From contig JAEWGC010000007.1 of NCBI GenBank assembly GCA_023388495.1, positions 1 through 44,888 on the forward strand: a stretch of DNA of 44,888 nucleotides. Reading direction: 5' to 3'. Source of the DNA: Bacillota bacterium. Lineage in GTDB: Bacteria > Bacillota > Clostridia > Tissierellales > Tissierellaceae. A model generated the notes under the pieces. That model was given only the letters and a program-made list of their open reading frames with translations, was not told the DNA's origin and ran no database searches. The translations under genes and the position numbers were made by a program. This document shows, piece after piece, positions 1 to 8,120 of this stretch; positions within the stretch are counted from its first letter, which is position 1, and each line of letters begins with the position of its first letter.

Positions 1-7
1 TAAGTAA

Positions 8-1757
8 TTGCGAAACTATTAATAAAAATTGAAGAATATAAATATTAATCCTTCAGAATTTAAAAACAGTATTAAGAAACAGAGATTTAGTATGAATAAA
101 AGAATGGCATTAAAAAAGGGTATGCGAAATAGAAGTATTAAACTTCTAGGAGGATAAGTACTTTAATTGGATGACTATGCAATTAATGGCTTTAAACTTC
201 TGATATGTTCATGTTTATGTACTTTATCAGCTAGTACAACAGTAATAAGCTGTGTTATTCCAGAAAGCAGTAAATCAGCATGGAGAGTTTTTTCATTTTG
301 TGTTCTCCGTCCTGCTATACAATAACTATCTTTAAACTGGTAGATAGCTTTTTCAACTACAGCTCTAACTTTGTAGGTATTATCCCATTCTTCTGTTCCA
401 CGAAGGGTACCAGGATATGCACGAAGATCTTTTTCTGGATATAGATGAATCATTCTACCACTAATTGAACTAGTACAGGGATTTTCACATTGACAAACAC
501 GGTGATACTTACCATTATCTTTTTTCTGCCAACGTACTTTTGGGCATACAAACTTGTAACGGGTAACACCACTTTTAAGCTTAGAAGTACCTTCATACTT
601 CATTAATAGAGAAGAATCATGAGGGCAACAAGGAATACCATCTTCATTAACTTCATAATCCTTGTTTTCTAATTTTGATCTTTGATTTAATGGTATGAAA
701 GCTTTTTCAAAATGTAATTCCTGAAAAAGTGATTTGTAAATTCCTACAGAATCAAATGCAGCATCGCCAAGAAAGTATTTTGGGTTAATTAAAGGGTGTT
801 TTTTAAAGAAATCAGTCAAAGTAGGGATAAGTACCCTTGAATCATGCACAGACTTATCCTCATCGGGGGAATCCAATTTTTTAGCGATGATAATTTCAGG
901 GTGATTATCGAAAAATTGTTTGTTGTAGAAATCAATATTTCTAACAATCCCGAGCCCGTTGGTCATTATACCGAATTTAAAAACATAGCAAAAATGACCA
1001 TTAATATATAGTTGTTTAATATCATGGTTAGATGCAGCATGTGTTGGCATGGAACCATATGCAGCTTTGTAAGGGTCATAGGATTTATCAAAGCCCATAG
1101 CTTTAGCATAAGTTTTTAATTGTTTGATAATACGATTAGCAAATTTAGGATTGTTTTCAGTAACAAAGGCTTCAATACCAGAAGTATCAAAAATAGTCAT
1201 TGAAGCAAGTTCCTGATTAATATTTTGGCAAATAGGTTCAGTAATATCGACCAACTTATCAAACATTAATTGTAAGTCAGGTAAAAAGTCCTGTTTAAAA
1301 CGTGTAAATTTAGAAGCGTCAGGCACCTTTGTAAATCCACAAAATTCCCTTAAATCCTTAGAATATTTAAGAAAAACAATAAGAAGGGTATCTGTAGGAA
1401 TAGAAAAAAGACGTTGGATAATTAAAGCCCAAATCATAGCCGTTAAAGGATATTTACGGGGTCTACCCGTATATGAATAATAATGATTATAAAAAGAAAT
1501 AGGAATAAACTCATTGAGATTAATATTAGTTTCAAGCAATGAAAGAAATTTAGGTTTGTCACTTTCAAAAAAAGTTTTACATTCTGAATAAATATCTGCC
1601 AAAGAAAGCTGTTTTTGTGGTATCATATTTTTATAACTCCTTTCGGGTTTTGGTGGATTTGTTGCTTGACACTTCAATTTTACCATAAATCGATGAGGAG
1701 TTATATTATTTTAAGGAAAAAATGTCCCGCATTTATGCGGGTTATGGCGTTTCGCAA
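8..1757 (-). mobile_element. IS1182-family insertion sequence (ends tentative)
   Basis: A single transposase gene is enclosed by a 9-bp inverted pair, TTGCGAAAC at 8-16 and GTTTCGCAA at 1749-1757, which I take as candidate terminal repeats. The match is short, and the left end lies close to the window edge, so the true boundary may be outside. Two hairpins sit at the right end: CCCGCAT/ATGCGGG at 1726-1741 and GCGTTT/AAACGC at 1747-1761. They lie upstream of the transposase and could limit read-through or mark the insertion target. No target duplication could be identified. Bases 1-174, left of the transposase, hold no gene I recognise, only a short open stretch ending near 157. Confidence 0.6.
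175..1626 (-). CDS. IS1182-family DDE transposase
   Basis: Transposase that catalyses movement of the surrounding element. The N-terminal third resembles the DUF772 domain of IS5/IS1182 transposases, followed by an RNase H-like DDE domain. Candidate catalytic residues are D147 (IFDTSG), D288 (FLGDAAFDS) and E425 (VVEKAIYQFK). A Cys-rich stretch in the second half (CQCENPC) is common in IS1182 enzymes. At 483 residues the length is normal and the frame is intact, so the element may be active. The start is placed at 1626 because a GAAAGGAG ribosome site lies about 10 bases ahead; an in-frame upstream start at 1686 has none. Confidence 0.88.
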   Translation of the reverse strand: MIPQKQLSLADIYSECKTFFESDKPKFLSLLETNINLNEFIPISFYNHYYSYTGRPRKYPLTAMIWALIIQRLFSIPTDTLLIVFLKYSKDLREFCGFTKVPDASKFTRFKQDFLPDLQLMFDKLVDITEPICQNINQELASMTIFDTSGIEAFVTENNPKFANRIIKQLKTYAKAMGFDKSYDPYKAAYGSMPTHAASNHDIKQLYINGHFCYVFKFGIMTNGLGIVRNIDFYNKQFFDNHPEIIIAKKLDSPDEDKSVHDSRVLIPTLTDFFKKHPLINPKYFLGDAAFDSVGIYKSLFQELHFEKAFIPLNQRSKLENKDYEVNEDGIPCCPHDSSLLMKYEGTSKLKSGVTRYKFVCPKVRWQKKDNGKYHRVCQCENPCTSSISGRMIHLYPEKDLRAYPGTLRGTEEWDNTYKVRAVVEKAIYQFKDSYCIAGRRTQNEKTLHADLLLSGITQLITVVLADKVHKHEHIRSLKPLIA

Positions 1758-1793
1758 ACGCCTATAAAAACAATATAATGAGAGGTGATTTTC

Positions 1794-1982
1794 TTGGCTA
1801 AAAGACCAGTAGACAGAAATGCCATAAAGGCATTGGAAGGAATGAAGCTAGAAATAGCAAATGAAATAAACTATCACTCGAGGACTACAGGAGATGCATC
1901 TAAGGGAACCGCAAGAAATATAGCTGAAATAGGAGAAAGAGAATTATCCCAAGATGGTGAAAATACCTTTAACCCTTCATAA
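1794..1982 (+). CDS. Alpha/beta-type small acid-soluble spore protein
   Basis: DNA-coating protein of the spore core that protects DNA and is degraded at germination. The MKLEIANE segment matches the cleavage site used by the germination protease GPR. The C-terminal half (GTARNIAEIGERELS) is a diverged form of the usual GGxMxKRLVE motif. It is 62 residues long, normal for the family. The start is taken as TTG because AGAGGTG lies a few bases upstream; the GTG at 1785 lies inside that ribosome site. The IS end lies about 25 bp ahead of the ribosome site, so the native forespore promoter may be displaced. Two paralogues lie at 9490 and 12092. Confidence 0.85.
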   Translation: MAKRPVDRNAIKALEGMKLEIANEINYHSRTTGDASKGTARNIAEIGERELSQDGENTFNPS

Positions 1983-1989
1983 TTAAATC

Positions 1990-2027
1990 AAAATGCTCTT
2001 TTCTTCTAATTTAGAAAAGAGCATTTT
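1990..2027. terminator. Bidirectional intrinsic terminator
   Basis: A perfect 15-bp stem (AAAATGCTCTTTTCT and its complement) with an 8-base loop lies between the convergent spore protein and pirin genes, with A and T runs on either side. The stem is almost identical to the terminator after the second spore protein gene at 9685. Confidence 0.9.
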
Positions 2028-2030
2028 AAA

Positions 2031-3053
2031 TTATAGTCTTTTTTCTATAGTTCCATCAGCATATTTAGCAAACCTAATAGTTTCATTTGAATGTACTGGA
2101 TCTGTACGATCCCAAGGCCATCCGCCAAAACCAGTTTCCTTATAGTCTGCATAGGCTTTCTTTATCTCCTCCATTGTATTCATGACAAATGGCCCATAGC
2201 TTACAACTGGTTCATCAATAGGCTCTCCTTCAAGTAAAAATAAATGGCTCTTTTTCCCTCCGTTTGATATAGTTATTGTTTCATCACCCTTTAATTTAAT
2301 TCTATTAGATGAATTAATCATTGTCTCATCTATATTTATGCTTTCTCCATCATAATAATATAAATTTCTAGTAATAGTACTAGATGATGCTGGAAGCTCA
2401 AATTTTGCATCTGGTTCCATATTTATTATCCATATATTTACATTGTTTTTCTCATCATTTGCCCAAGATGCTGGTGCTGGGTCTAATGATTTTACATCAT
2501 TATATTTACCTGCAATAAGTCTTATGGTAGTCTTTTTTTCATTTTCATCGATCTCTTCTATTACTGAAATATCCTCTGCCCAAAGCATTTTATAATGAGG
2601 ATCTGTAAACTTATCTTTCTTCGGTAGATTTAACCAGACCTGGAATAAATGAAGGGGATTATCCTTATCCTTATGTACCAATGGGAACATCTCTGCATGT
2701 TGGAGGCCAGCTCCAGCAGTCATCCATTGTACATCTCCTGCTCCATATCTTCCATATGCTCCATGGGAATCAGAATGATCTACAAAACCTTCCAAGACAA
2801 TAGTTACAGTCTCAAAGCCTCTATGCGGATGAACTGGAAATCCAGGTACCTTTTTTCCATGGTACATTCTCCAACCATCCTTTAATTGAAAATCATTACC
2901 AATATTTCTACCTAATAAATCTGAATCAGGTGGTCCCAATTCATCATTTCCCTTTGGATAAGCATCCTTGTGATGGGCACAAAATAAAAATGGATTTTCA
3001 GTCCCCCACATAAACTCTAATTTTTCGATTTGAATTATTGGACCTTTCGCCAT
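2031..3053 (-). CDS. Pirin family protein
   Basis: Bicupin of the pirin family; some members are metal-dependent quercetin dioxygenases or redox-sensitive regulators. The N-terminal cupin carries the signature HPHRGFETVT, then GDVQWMTAGAGLQHAE; the two His of HPH plus the His and Glu of QHAE are the expected Fe ligands. The C-terminal cupin is the usual degenerate one. The start at 3053 (MAKGPIIQ) follows an AGGAGG ribosome site. At 340 residues it is somewhat longer than typical bacterial pirins (about 230-300). It appears monocistronic and converges on the spore protein gene. The physiological substrate is unknown. Confidence 0.9.
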   Translation of the reverse strand: MAKGPIIQIEKLEFMWGTENPFLFCAHHKDAYPKGNDELGPPDSDLLGRNIGNDFQLKDGWRMYHGKKVPGFPVHPHRGFETVTIVLEGFVDHSDSHGAYGRYGAGDVQWMTAGAGLQHAEMFPLVHKDKDNPLHLFQVWLNLPKKDKFTDPHYKMLWAEDISVIEEIDENEKKTTIRLIAGKYNDVKSLDPAPASWANDEKNNVNIWIINMEPDAKFELPASSSTITRNLYYYDGESINIDETMINSSNRIKLKGDETITISNGGKKSHLFLLEGEPIDEPVVSYGPFVMNTMEEIKKAYADYKETGFGGWPWDRTDPVHSNETIRFAKYADGTIEKRL

Positions 3054-3176
3054 ATTATTCCTCCTAATATATTTTCTCCACTCCACAATAAAACTATATT
3101 ATCTACTAATAAATTAATACCCTTTATGAAGGACTTCTATCCATTTAAATTTTTTATGTTTCATTTAATAAACATT

Positions 3177-3380
3177 TCATTCTCCACAAAACAATCTATC
3201 AAATTTACCTTGTATTCTCTTATTTCTTTCTTCAGTTTCCGACTTCTCTATGGTAATACTTATGATATCCCCTTCCTTAGCCTCTTGTGGCAATATAGCC
3301 CTTAGGATTTCTATAATCTCTCCGTTTTCCAATTCTACTATGGCAAATTCTTCTTCAAACCTATCAATAGTGAATCTCAT
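3177..3380 (-). CDS. DUF3006 family protein
   Basis: Small protein of 67 residues with the DUF3006 pattern: IDRFEEEFAIVELENGE at the N-terminus and a GDII segment in the middle, predicted as a small beta-barrel followed by a charged helix. Members commonly lie beside ComEC-like metallo-beta-lactamase-fold hydrolases, and here the gene lies 11 bp downstream of one on the same strand, so the two are almost certainly co-transcribed. Molecular function is unknown. Confidence 0.8.
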   Translation of the reverse strand: MRFTIDRFEEEFAIVELENGEIIEILRAILPQEAKEGDIISITIEKSETEERNKRIQGKFDRLFCGE

Positions 3381-3391
3381 CTTAATTCCTC

Positions 3392-4570
3392 CTAATCATC
3401 AAATCTAGATACTTCGGCTCCTCCCTTATCATAAAGAACAGCAGGGTCACTCTTTGAATTGTTCCATATATTTTCACTACCCCAGATAAGGTCACCTTGT
3501 TTTTGTCCACTAGTTACAGTGACTGTTTCACCTACCTTTAGGACATAGTCTGGGAAAATGTACTCTTGATTTCCTGTAACAGATAATAACTTCCAACCTT
3601 CTAGATTAATATTTATTGAAGATTCATTCTTTATAGTTACAATTTCTCCTACTTTATCAAGCTCACTAATTATAACTCGGGGCTTAGGAGAATTATCATA
3701 GGTTTGAACCTCCTTGTCATTAAAGCCTATCTTTTTTCCATCACTTTTCATTACAATGGTTCCTTGTAAATCAGTTCTTACTATATCTATTTTCTTTTCA
3801 TTAAGTCTCTGTATTATCTCCTTATGTGGGTGTCCATAGCTATTACCTGTTTCTGAAAAAACAACTGCAACACTAGGATTTACAGCATCTAGAAAATCCT
3901 TTGAAGTAGATGTTACGCTTCCATGATGTCCTACCTTGAGTACATCAGATTTCAACAAATCCTTATTATTTTTAAGCATTTCTTTTTCTGATAACTCCTC
4001 AGCATCTCCTGTAAACAAAAATGAGTTATAGCCATTTATAAGTTTTACAACAACTGAATAATCATTTGTACTATTATAACTTTCACCATTTGGTGCTAGG
4101 ATAATAAATTCTGCACCATCTAAAGTATATTTATCTCCAACTTTTGCCTTTGTAATCTTTAGACCTTTTTTGTCTATGCTATCTAATACATCTTCAAAGG
4201 TCCTTGTATTAGCTATGGCATTTGGCATGATTACTTTTTCAATTTCAAAATTGTCAATTACATCATCTAATCCCCCTATATGGTCTTCATGAGGATGGGT
4301 GCCTATTACATACTTTAGCTTTTTTATCTTCTGTTCTTTAATATAATTAACAACCAGCTCTCCATCTGAATTGTTACCAGCATCAATTAACATAGCTTCT
4401 TTTTCACCCTTTATGAGGATAGAATCTGCTTGACCTACGTCAATAAAATGGACTTCTAAAATATTGTCTGTCACAGCCTCTGAACTAGGCTCTATAGTAT
4501 CACAGGCTACGGATACAAAAACCATACATATGGCTAATACTACTACAAAAATTCTTTTAATATTTTTCAT
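3392..4570 (-). CDS. ComEC/Rec2-like MBL-fold lipoprotein with lamin-tail domain
   Basis: Predicted surface lipoprotein hydrolase. A signal peptide ends in the lipobox VSVAC with the lipidated Cys at 23. Residues 38-270 form a metallo-beta-lactamase fold with the metal-binding GTHPHEDH motif and the GHHGS motif typical of ComEC C-terminal hydrolase domains. The last ~95 residues (from VIISELDKVGEIVTI) look like a lamin-tail (LTD) beta-sandwich, often attached to secreted nucleases. A secreted phosphodiesterase or nuclease is a reasonable inference, but the substrate is not shown. The DUF3006 gene follows in the same operon. It lacks the ComEC membrane channel, so it is not a DNA-uptake pore. 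Confidence 0.85.
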   Translation of the reverse strand: MKNIKRIFVVVLAICMVFVSVACDTIEPSSEAVTDNILEVHFIDVGQADSILIKGEKEAMLIDAGNNSDGELVVNYIKEQKIKKLKYVIGTHPHEDHIGGLDDVIDNFEIEKVIMPNAIANTRTFEDVLDSIDKKGLKITKAKVGDKYTLDGAEFIILAPNGESYNSTNDYSVVVKLINGYNSFLFTGDAEELSEKEMLKNNKDLLKSDVLKVGHHGSVTSTSKDFLDAVNPSVAVVFSETGNSYGHPHKEIIQRLNEKKIDIVRTDLQGTIVMKSDGKKIGFNDKEVQTYDNSPKPRVIISELDKVGEIVTIKNESSININLEGWKLLSVTGNQEYIFPDYVLKVGETVTVTSGQKQGDLIWGSENIWNNSKSDPAVLYDKGGAEVSRFDD

Positions 4571-4680
4571 ACAATTTCCCTCATTTCCTTATTTTCTACG
4601 ATGATTTAGTTGGTCTATTACCACAAATCCTAATATTTCATATATCCTTCATGCTTTTAGATTATCCGGATGACCGGTAA

Positions 4681-4705
4681 CAGAAAAGACTAGGTTTCCC
4701 TAGTC
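4681..4705 (-). terminator. Intrinsic terminator of the symporter gene
   Basis: A 7-bp stem GACTAGG/CCTAGTC with a 4-base loop; read on the minus strand it is followed by TTTTCTG. It lies about 30 bp past the symporter stop codon. Confidence 0.75.
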
Positions 4706-4735
4706 GATCTTTATTAAAGTAACAAAACAAATCGC

Positions 4736-5980
4736 CTAATTCATGCTTAATTTCTTCTTAAGCCAATCCTTACCTTCTATCATTCTTGTTACCATCATTG
4801 CTGCAACTGTATCACCAGTTACATTAATCATAGTTGCTGGTGGATCTACAAGGTACCCTATAGTTGCTACTATTGGGAAAGCTTCCATTGGAAAACCGTA
4901 TAGATTTACTATCAACATCTCACCTATTAATCCTCCACCTGGAACCCCTGACATTACTACCCCACTTAGTACAGATATTAATATGGCAGTTACATAAGTA
5001 CCTATTCCAGTGAAAGGCATATCAAATAATCCAAATAAGAATGATATCTTAAGTATTGCTGATAAGCAGGAACCATCCATGTGAGCCGTAGCTCCTATTG
5101 GTAGTACAATATCTCTTATATCATTCGGTACTCCCATTTTTTCAGTGACTTCCATATTAACTGGTAGTGTGGCTATACTACTTTGTGTTGCCAAGGATGT
5201 AATGGCAACTGGGAAAATGTTCTTGAAGTATATACTTACTCCGTCTCTTCCCCCTGCATAGTAAGAATAGAAGAAAAACGCTATAAAGAAATATAAAATA
5301 CATATTGGATAATATACTGCCATTGCCCTTGCATAGGAGCCTAAAAGCTCCGGCCCAAATTCACCGATTAAGGCTGCAAAATAAGCTCCTAATCCAATTG
5401 GTGCATAATACATTATCAGTGATACCATCTTTAAAAATATTTCTGATAGTATATTGAGAGCCTCTCCAACCTTCTTTGCCTTATCTCCTAATAGACTAAT
5501 GCAGATTCCAAAGAATATGGAAAATAATATTAAAGGAAGCATATTTCTTCTAGAAATTAATAATGGAAAATCTGTTACTGTCAAGGCCGCTACAATCTGA
5601 TCACCTAAACTCAAAGATTGTAACTCCTCAGCCTGTGGTAAGTCAATTTGAACTCCTTGGGCTGGTGGAAAAATATTCACTGTTGTAATCATAAGTATAG
5701 ATGCAATAATTCCTGTAATAACAAATACTAAAAGCATGTTACCAATAATCTTACCAAGTCTTTTCATATTTATCATGCTTGAAATCGCAGATGAAATAGT
5801 TAAAAAAACTAAAGGTACTACTATTGTAAACATTAGATTTAGGAATATATCTCCCAAAGGTTTTAAAACAGTTGCCTTCTTACCTAGGATAATCCCAATA
5901 ATACTACCTAAAATTATTGAAGATAGTAATATTATAGGAAACTTATAATTTCCCCATAAACTATTCTTTTTCTTTTCCAT
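4736..5980 (-). CDS. DAACS-family dicarboxylate/amino acid:cation symporter
   Basis: Inner-membrane sodium- or proton-coupled carrier of the GltP/TcyP/SstT superfamily. It is 414 residues long with about eight membrane segments and two re-entrant hairpins: the serine-rich HP1 motif SLATQSSIATLP and HP2 SGVPGGG. The TM7 motif reads AHMDGS where glutamate carriers have NMDGT, and TM8 has NVTGD. The family includes the cystine symporter TcyP, and the gene lies beside a cysteine desulfidase and its activator, so cysteine/cystine uptake is the favoured inference; serine or a dicarboxylic acid remains possible. It lies 94 bp downstream of the activator on the same strand. A GGGGGAAGGGG ribosome site precedes the start. 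Confidence 0.88.
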   Translation of the reverse strand: MEKKKNSLWGNYKFPIILLSSIILGSIIGIILGKKATVLKPLGDIFLNLMFTIVVPLVFLTISSAISSMINMKRLGKIIGNMLLVFVITGIIASILMITTVNIFPPAQGVQIDLPQAEELQSLSLGDQIVAALTVTDFPLLISRRNMLPLILFSIFFGICISLLGDKAKKVGEALNILSEIFLKMVSLIMYYAPIGLGAYFAALIGEFGPELLGSYARAMAVYYPICILYFFIAFFFYSYYAGGRDGVSIYFKNIFPVAITSLATQSSIATLPVNMEVTEKMGVPNDIRDIVLPIGATAHMDGSCLSAILKISFLFGLFDMPFTGIGTYVTAILISVLSGVVMSGVPGGGLIGEMLIVNLYGFPMEAFPIVATIGYLVDPPATMINVTGDTVAAMMVTRMIEGKDWLKKKLSMN

Positions 5981-6074
5981 ACCCCTTCCCCCTTTTTAAA
6001 TATAATATTATTTTATTAAATTCTATGATTTATACAAGATATATATTTGCTTTTTAATATTGCTTTTCATAATA

Positions 6075-7805
6075 TCATTCAATCTTTCTATAAAGCGTTG
6101 CCATACTTATACCCAATTGTTTAGCTATCTCTGCCTTTGCCTCTAAACTATTACCATAACGCTCTAAGTAATTCTCTATAATAGTTTTCTCATAAGCCTT
6201 AGTCATTTCTTGAAGGGTTTTTCCTTCTTGCTTCTCCACTGAGTTTATTTTCTTCTTTATATTCTCTACTCCTACAAGGCTATCCTCTTCAAAGATAGTA
6301 ACATATTCAATAAGATTTTTTAATTCTCTAATATTACCTGGATAGGAATAGCTAAGTAGATATTTTTCACACTCCCCACTAAATCCTATTAAATCCTTTT
6401 TGTATATCTTGCTAAAATAATTTAAAAAGTAACGTGCCAGCAATATTATATCATATCCTCGTTCCCTTAAGGGCGGTACATAAATAGGAACTACATTTAA
6501 TCTATATAATAAATCCTCTCTAAAGGTTCCTTCCCTAATCATCTTAGACAGGTCTCTATGGGTAGCTGAAATAATCCTAGGATTTACCTTGATTTGCTTG
6601 TGTCCTCCAACTCTTGTTATTTCTTTTTCCTCAAGAGCTCGTAATATCTTTACCTGCATAGGATATGGCAAATCTCCTATTTCATCTAAAAATAAGGTAC
6701 CATCCTTAGCTATTTCAAATTTACCCATCTTCCCTGTAATATTTGCACCAGTAAAGGAACCCTTCTCATAACCAAAGAGCTCTGATTCAATTAGATTTTC
6801 TGGAATTGCGCCACAGTTAATTGCCATAAAGATATGATCCCTGCGCCCACTGGCTGTATGTATGGCTCTAGCAAATACTTCCTTCCCCGTACCAGTCTCT
6901 CCCATTAATAATACAGAAACATCCCTCTCAGCAACTTGTATAGCTTGTCTTCTAGCATTTGTCAATGATTCGCTTTCACCGATTATATCATCGAAGGTAG
7001 TTATATGCTTATCTAAATTGGATTTCAAAACTGAGGCTTTCATTTTATTGAAATCTGTGAATACGAGAATTATTCCCTGCTCCTTAGATTGTGTCTTTAT
7101 TATATTGGAATTAATAATAAATTCAAATCCATTTATTTGAACAGGACCGATTTCCCCACGAAAATTCTTTTCAGCTAATTCATCAAAATTCTTTTCTGGT
7201 AACAAATCCCTAATATCTGTAGGACGAACTACATCTAAATCAAGTCTTTCTTTGATATAGTTATTCTTTGTCATTATTTTCATATCATTATCTAATATCA
7301 TTATTCCTTCATTAAGAGAGTTGATTAAAGTCACTAACTCAGATGAACGATATTCTAACAGTTCTCCAAATCTTTTCTCGCTTAAAATAGTAGAGATAAT
7401 ATTACTTAGCTGACTTTCAAATTTTATATAACTATCCTTGTTGCTTATAAGGTTTCCCCTTGCCTTCTCGTTAAATGCACACATACCAAGGACACCTATT
7501 ATTCTTTCATTAAAATGTATTGGAATACAAAGTTCTGCAAGCTCATTGCAACTATGTCTACTCTCACATTCAATGCAAGCTGGATCATTGACAGTATCTG
7601 TAATAAGGTACTGCTTACCAGTTATTAGGCTTTTGTGAAAAACTGAATTTAGGGGTGCTGTATTTTTAAAAACTTTACTAATCTGACTTGTAGCTACAAT
7701 TCTATTTAAATTTTCATCTACTATAGTAAGATCTATATTTGTTACAGAATACATGGCATCAATAATATGTTGTAGCTCAGGAGCTATACTTTTTAAAAGA
7801 TTCAT
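6075..7805 (-). CDS. Sigma-54-dependent activator, GAF-PAS-AAA+-Fis
   Basis: Enhancer-binding protein that uses ATP to open sigma-54 promoters. Residues 1-140 form a GAF-like sensor with an unusual cysteine set (C77, C80, C86, C93, plus C109). A PAS domain follows at about 155-255. The AAA+ core has Walker A GETGTGKE (302-309), the sigma-54 contact loop as GSFTGA (349-354) rather than GAFTGA, and Walker B TLFLDE. A Fis-type helix-turn-helix ends the protein (AKQLGISMATLYRKI). It lies between the symporter and cyuA; a sigma-54 promoter and inverted repeats in front of cyuA make cyuA its clear target. It is likely a cysteine- or sulfide-responsive regulator, by inference. Confidence 0.9.
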   Translation of the reverse strand: MNLLKSIAPELQHIIDAMYSVTNIDLTIVDENLNRIVATSQISKVFKNTAPLNSVFHKSLITGKQYLITDTVNDPACIECESRHSCNELAELCIPIHFNERIIGVLGMCAFNEKARGNLISNKDSYIKFESQLSNIISTILSEKRFGELLEYRSSELVTLINSLNEGIMILDNDMKIMTKNNYIKERLDLDVVRPTDIRDLLPEKNFDELAEKNFRGEIGPVQINGFEFIINSNIIKTQSKEQGIILVFTDFNKMKASVLKSNLDKHITTFDDIIGESESLTNARRQAIQVAERDVSVLLMGETGTGKEVFARAIHTASGRRDHIFMAINCGAIPENLIESELFGYEKGSFTGANITGKMGKFEIAKDGTLFLDEIGDLPYPMQVKILRALEEKEITRVGGHKQIKVNPRIISATHRDLSKMIREGTFREDLLYRLNVVPIYVPPLRERGYDIILLARYFLNYFSKIYKKDLIGFSGECEKYLLSYSYPGNIRELKNLIEYVTIFEEDSLVGVENIKKKINSVEKQEGKTLQEMTKAYEKTIIENYLERYGNSLEAKAEIAKQLGISMATLYRKIE

Positions 7806-7881
7806 TTTATCACCTCTTCACACCTAAAGCTTAGTTTCTAAATTAAGTTTATCATATAAGAAAAATGCAAGCAACAGAAAA

Positions 7882-7985
7882 TTATCAAATTTGAGAATGA
7901 CTACTCAAAATTGATAAACATTGATGATAAGTGGAATACTTAGTACAATTCATAAATTCAACTTAAGTTAATTATCATATTTGAG
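7882..7985. promoter_or_regulatory. Upstream activator sites for the cyu sigma-54 regulator
   Basis: TTATCAAATTTGAG (7882-7895) and CTCAAAATTGATAA (7904-7917) form an inverted repeat matching at 13 of 14 positions across an 8-bp spacer. A third half-site, TTATCATATTTGAG, lies at 7972-7985. They lie 90-200 bp upstream of the cyuA sigma-54 promoter, the normal place for enhancer sites, and also between the activator gene and cyuA. The remaining part of this 315-bp gap is AT-rich without a gene. Confidence 0.75.
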
Positions 7986-8074
7986 AAATCATAATCATTT
8001 TACATAAATTATTTGTATAGGTTAATTAAACTAATTCTGTATTTTTCAAGGCTTAGATTTCATAGTCTTTGATT

Positions 8075-8090
8075 TGGCATAGTACTTGCA
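8075..8090 (+). promoter_or_regulatory. Sigma-54 (-24/-12) promoter of cyuA
   Basis: TGGCATAGTACTTGCA matches the consensus TGGCAC-N5-TTGCA, with the invariant GG and GC separated by exactly 10 bp. Transcription would start near 8101, about 20 bp ahead of the cyuA start codon, whose ribosome site is GAGGAGG. Confidence 0.9.
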
Positions 8091-8120
8091 TTATTAATAC
8101 TATAGAGGAGGAGATTAGAA

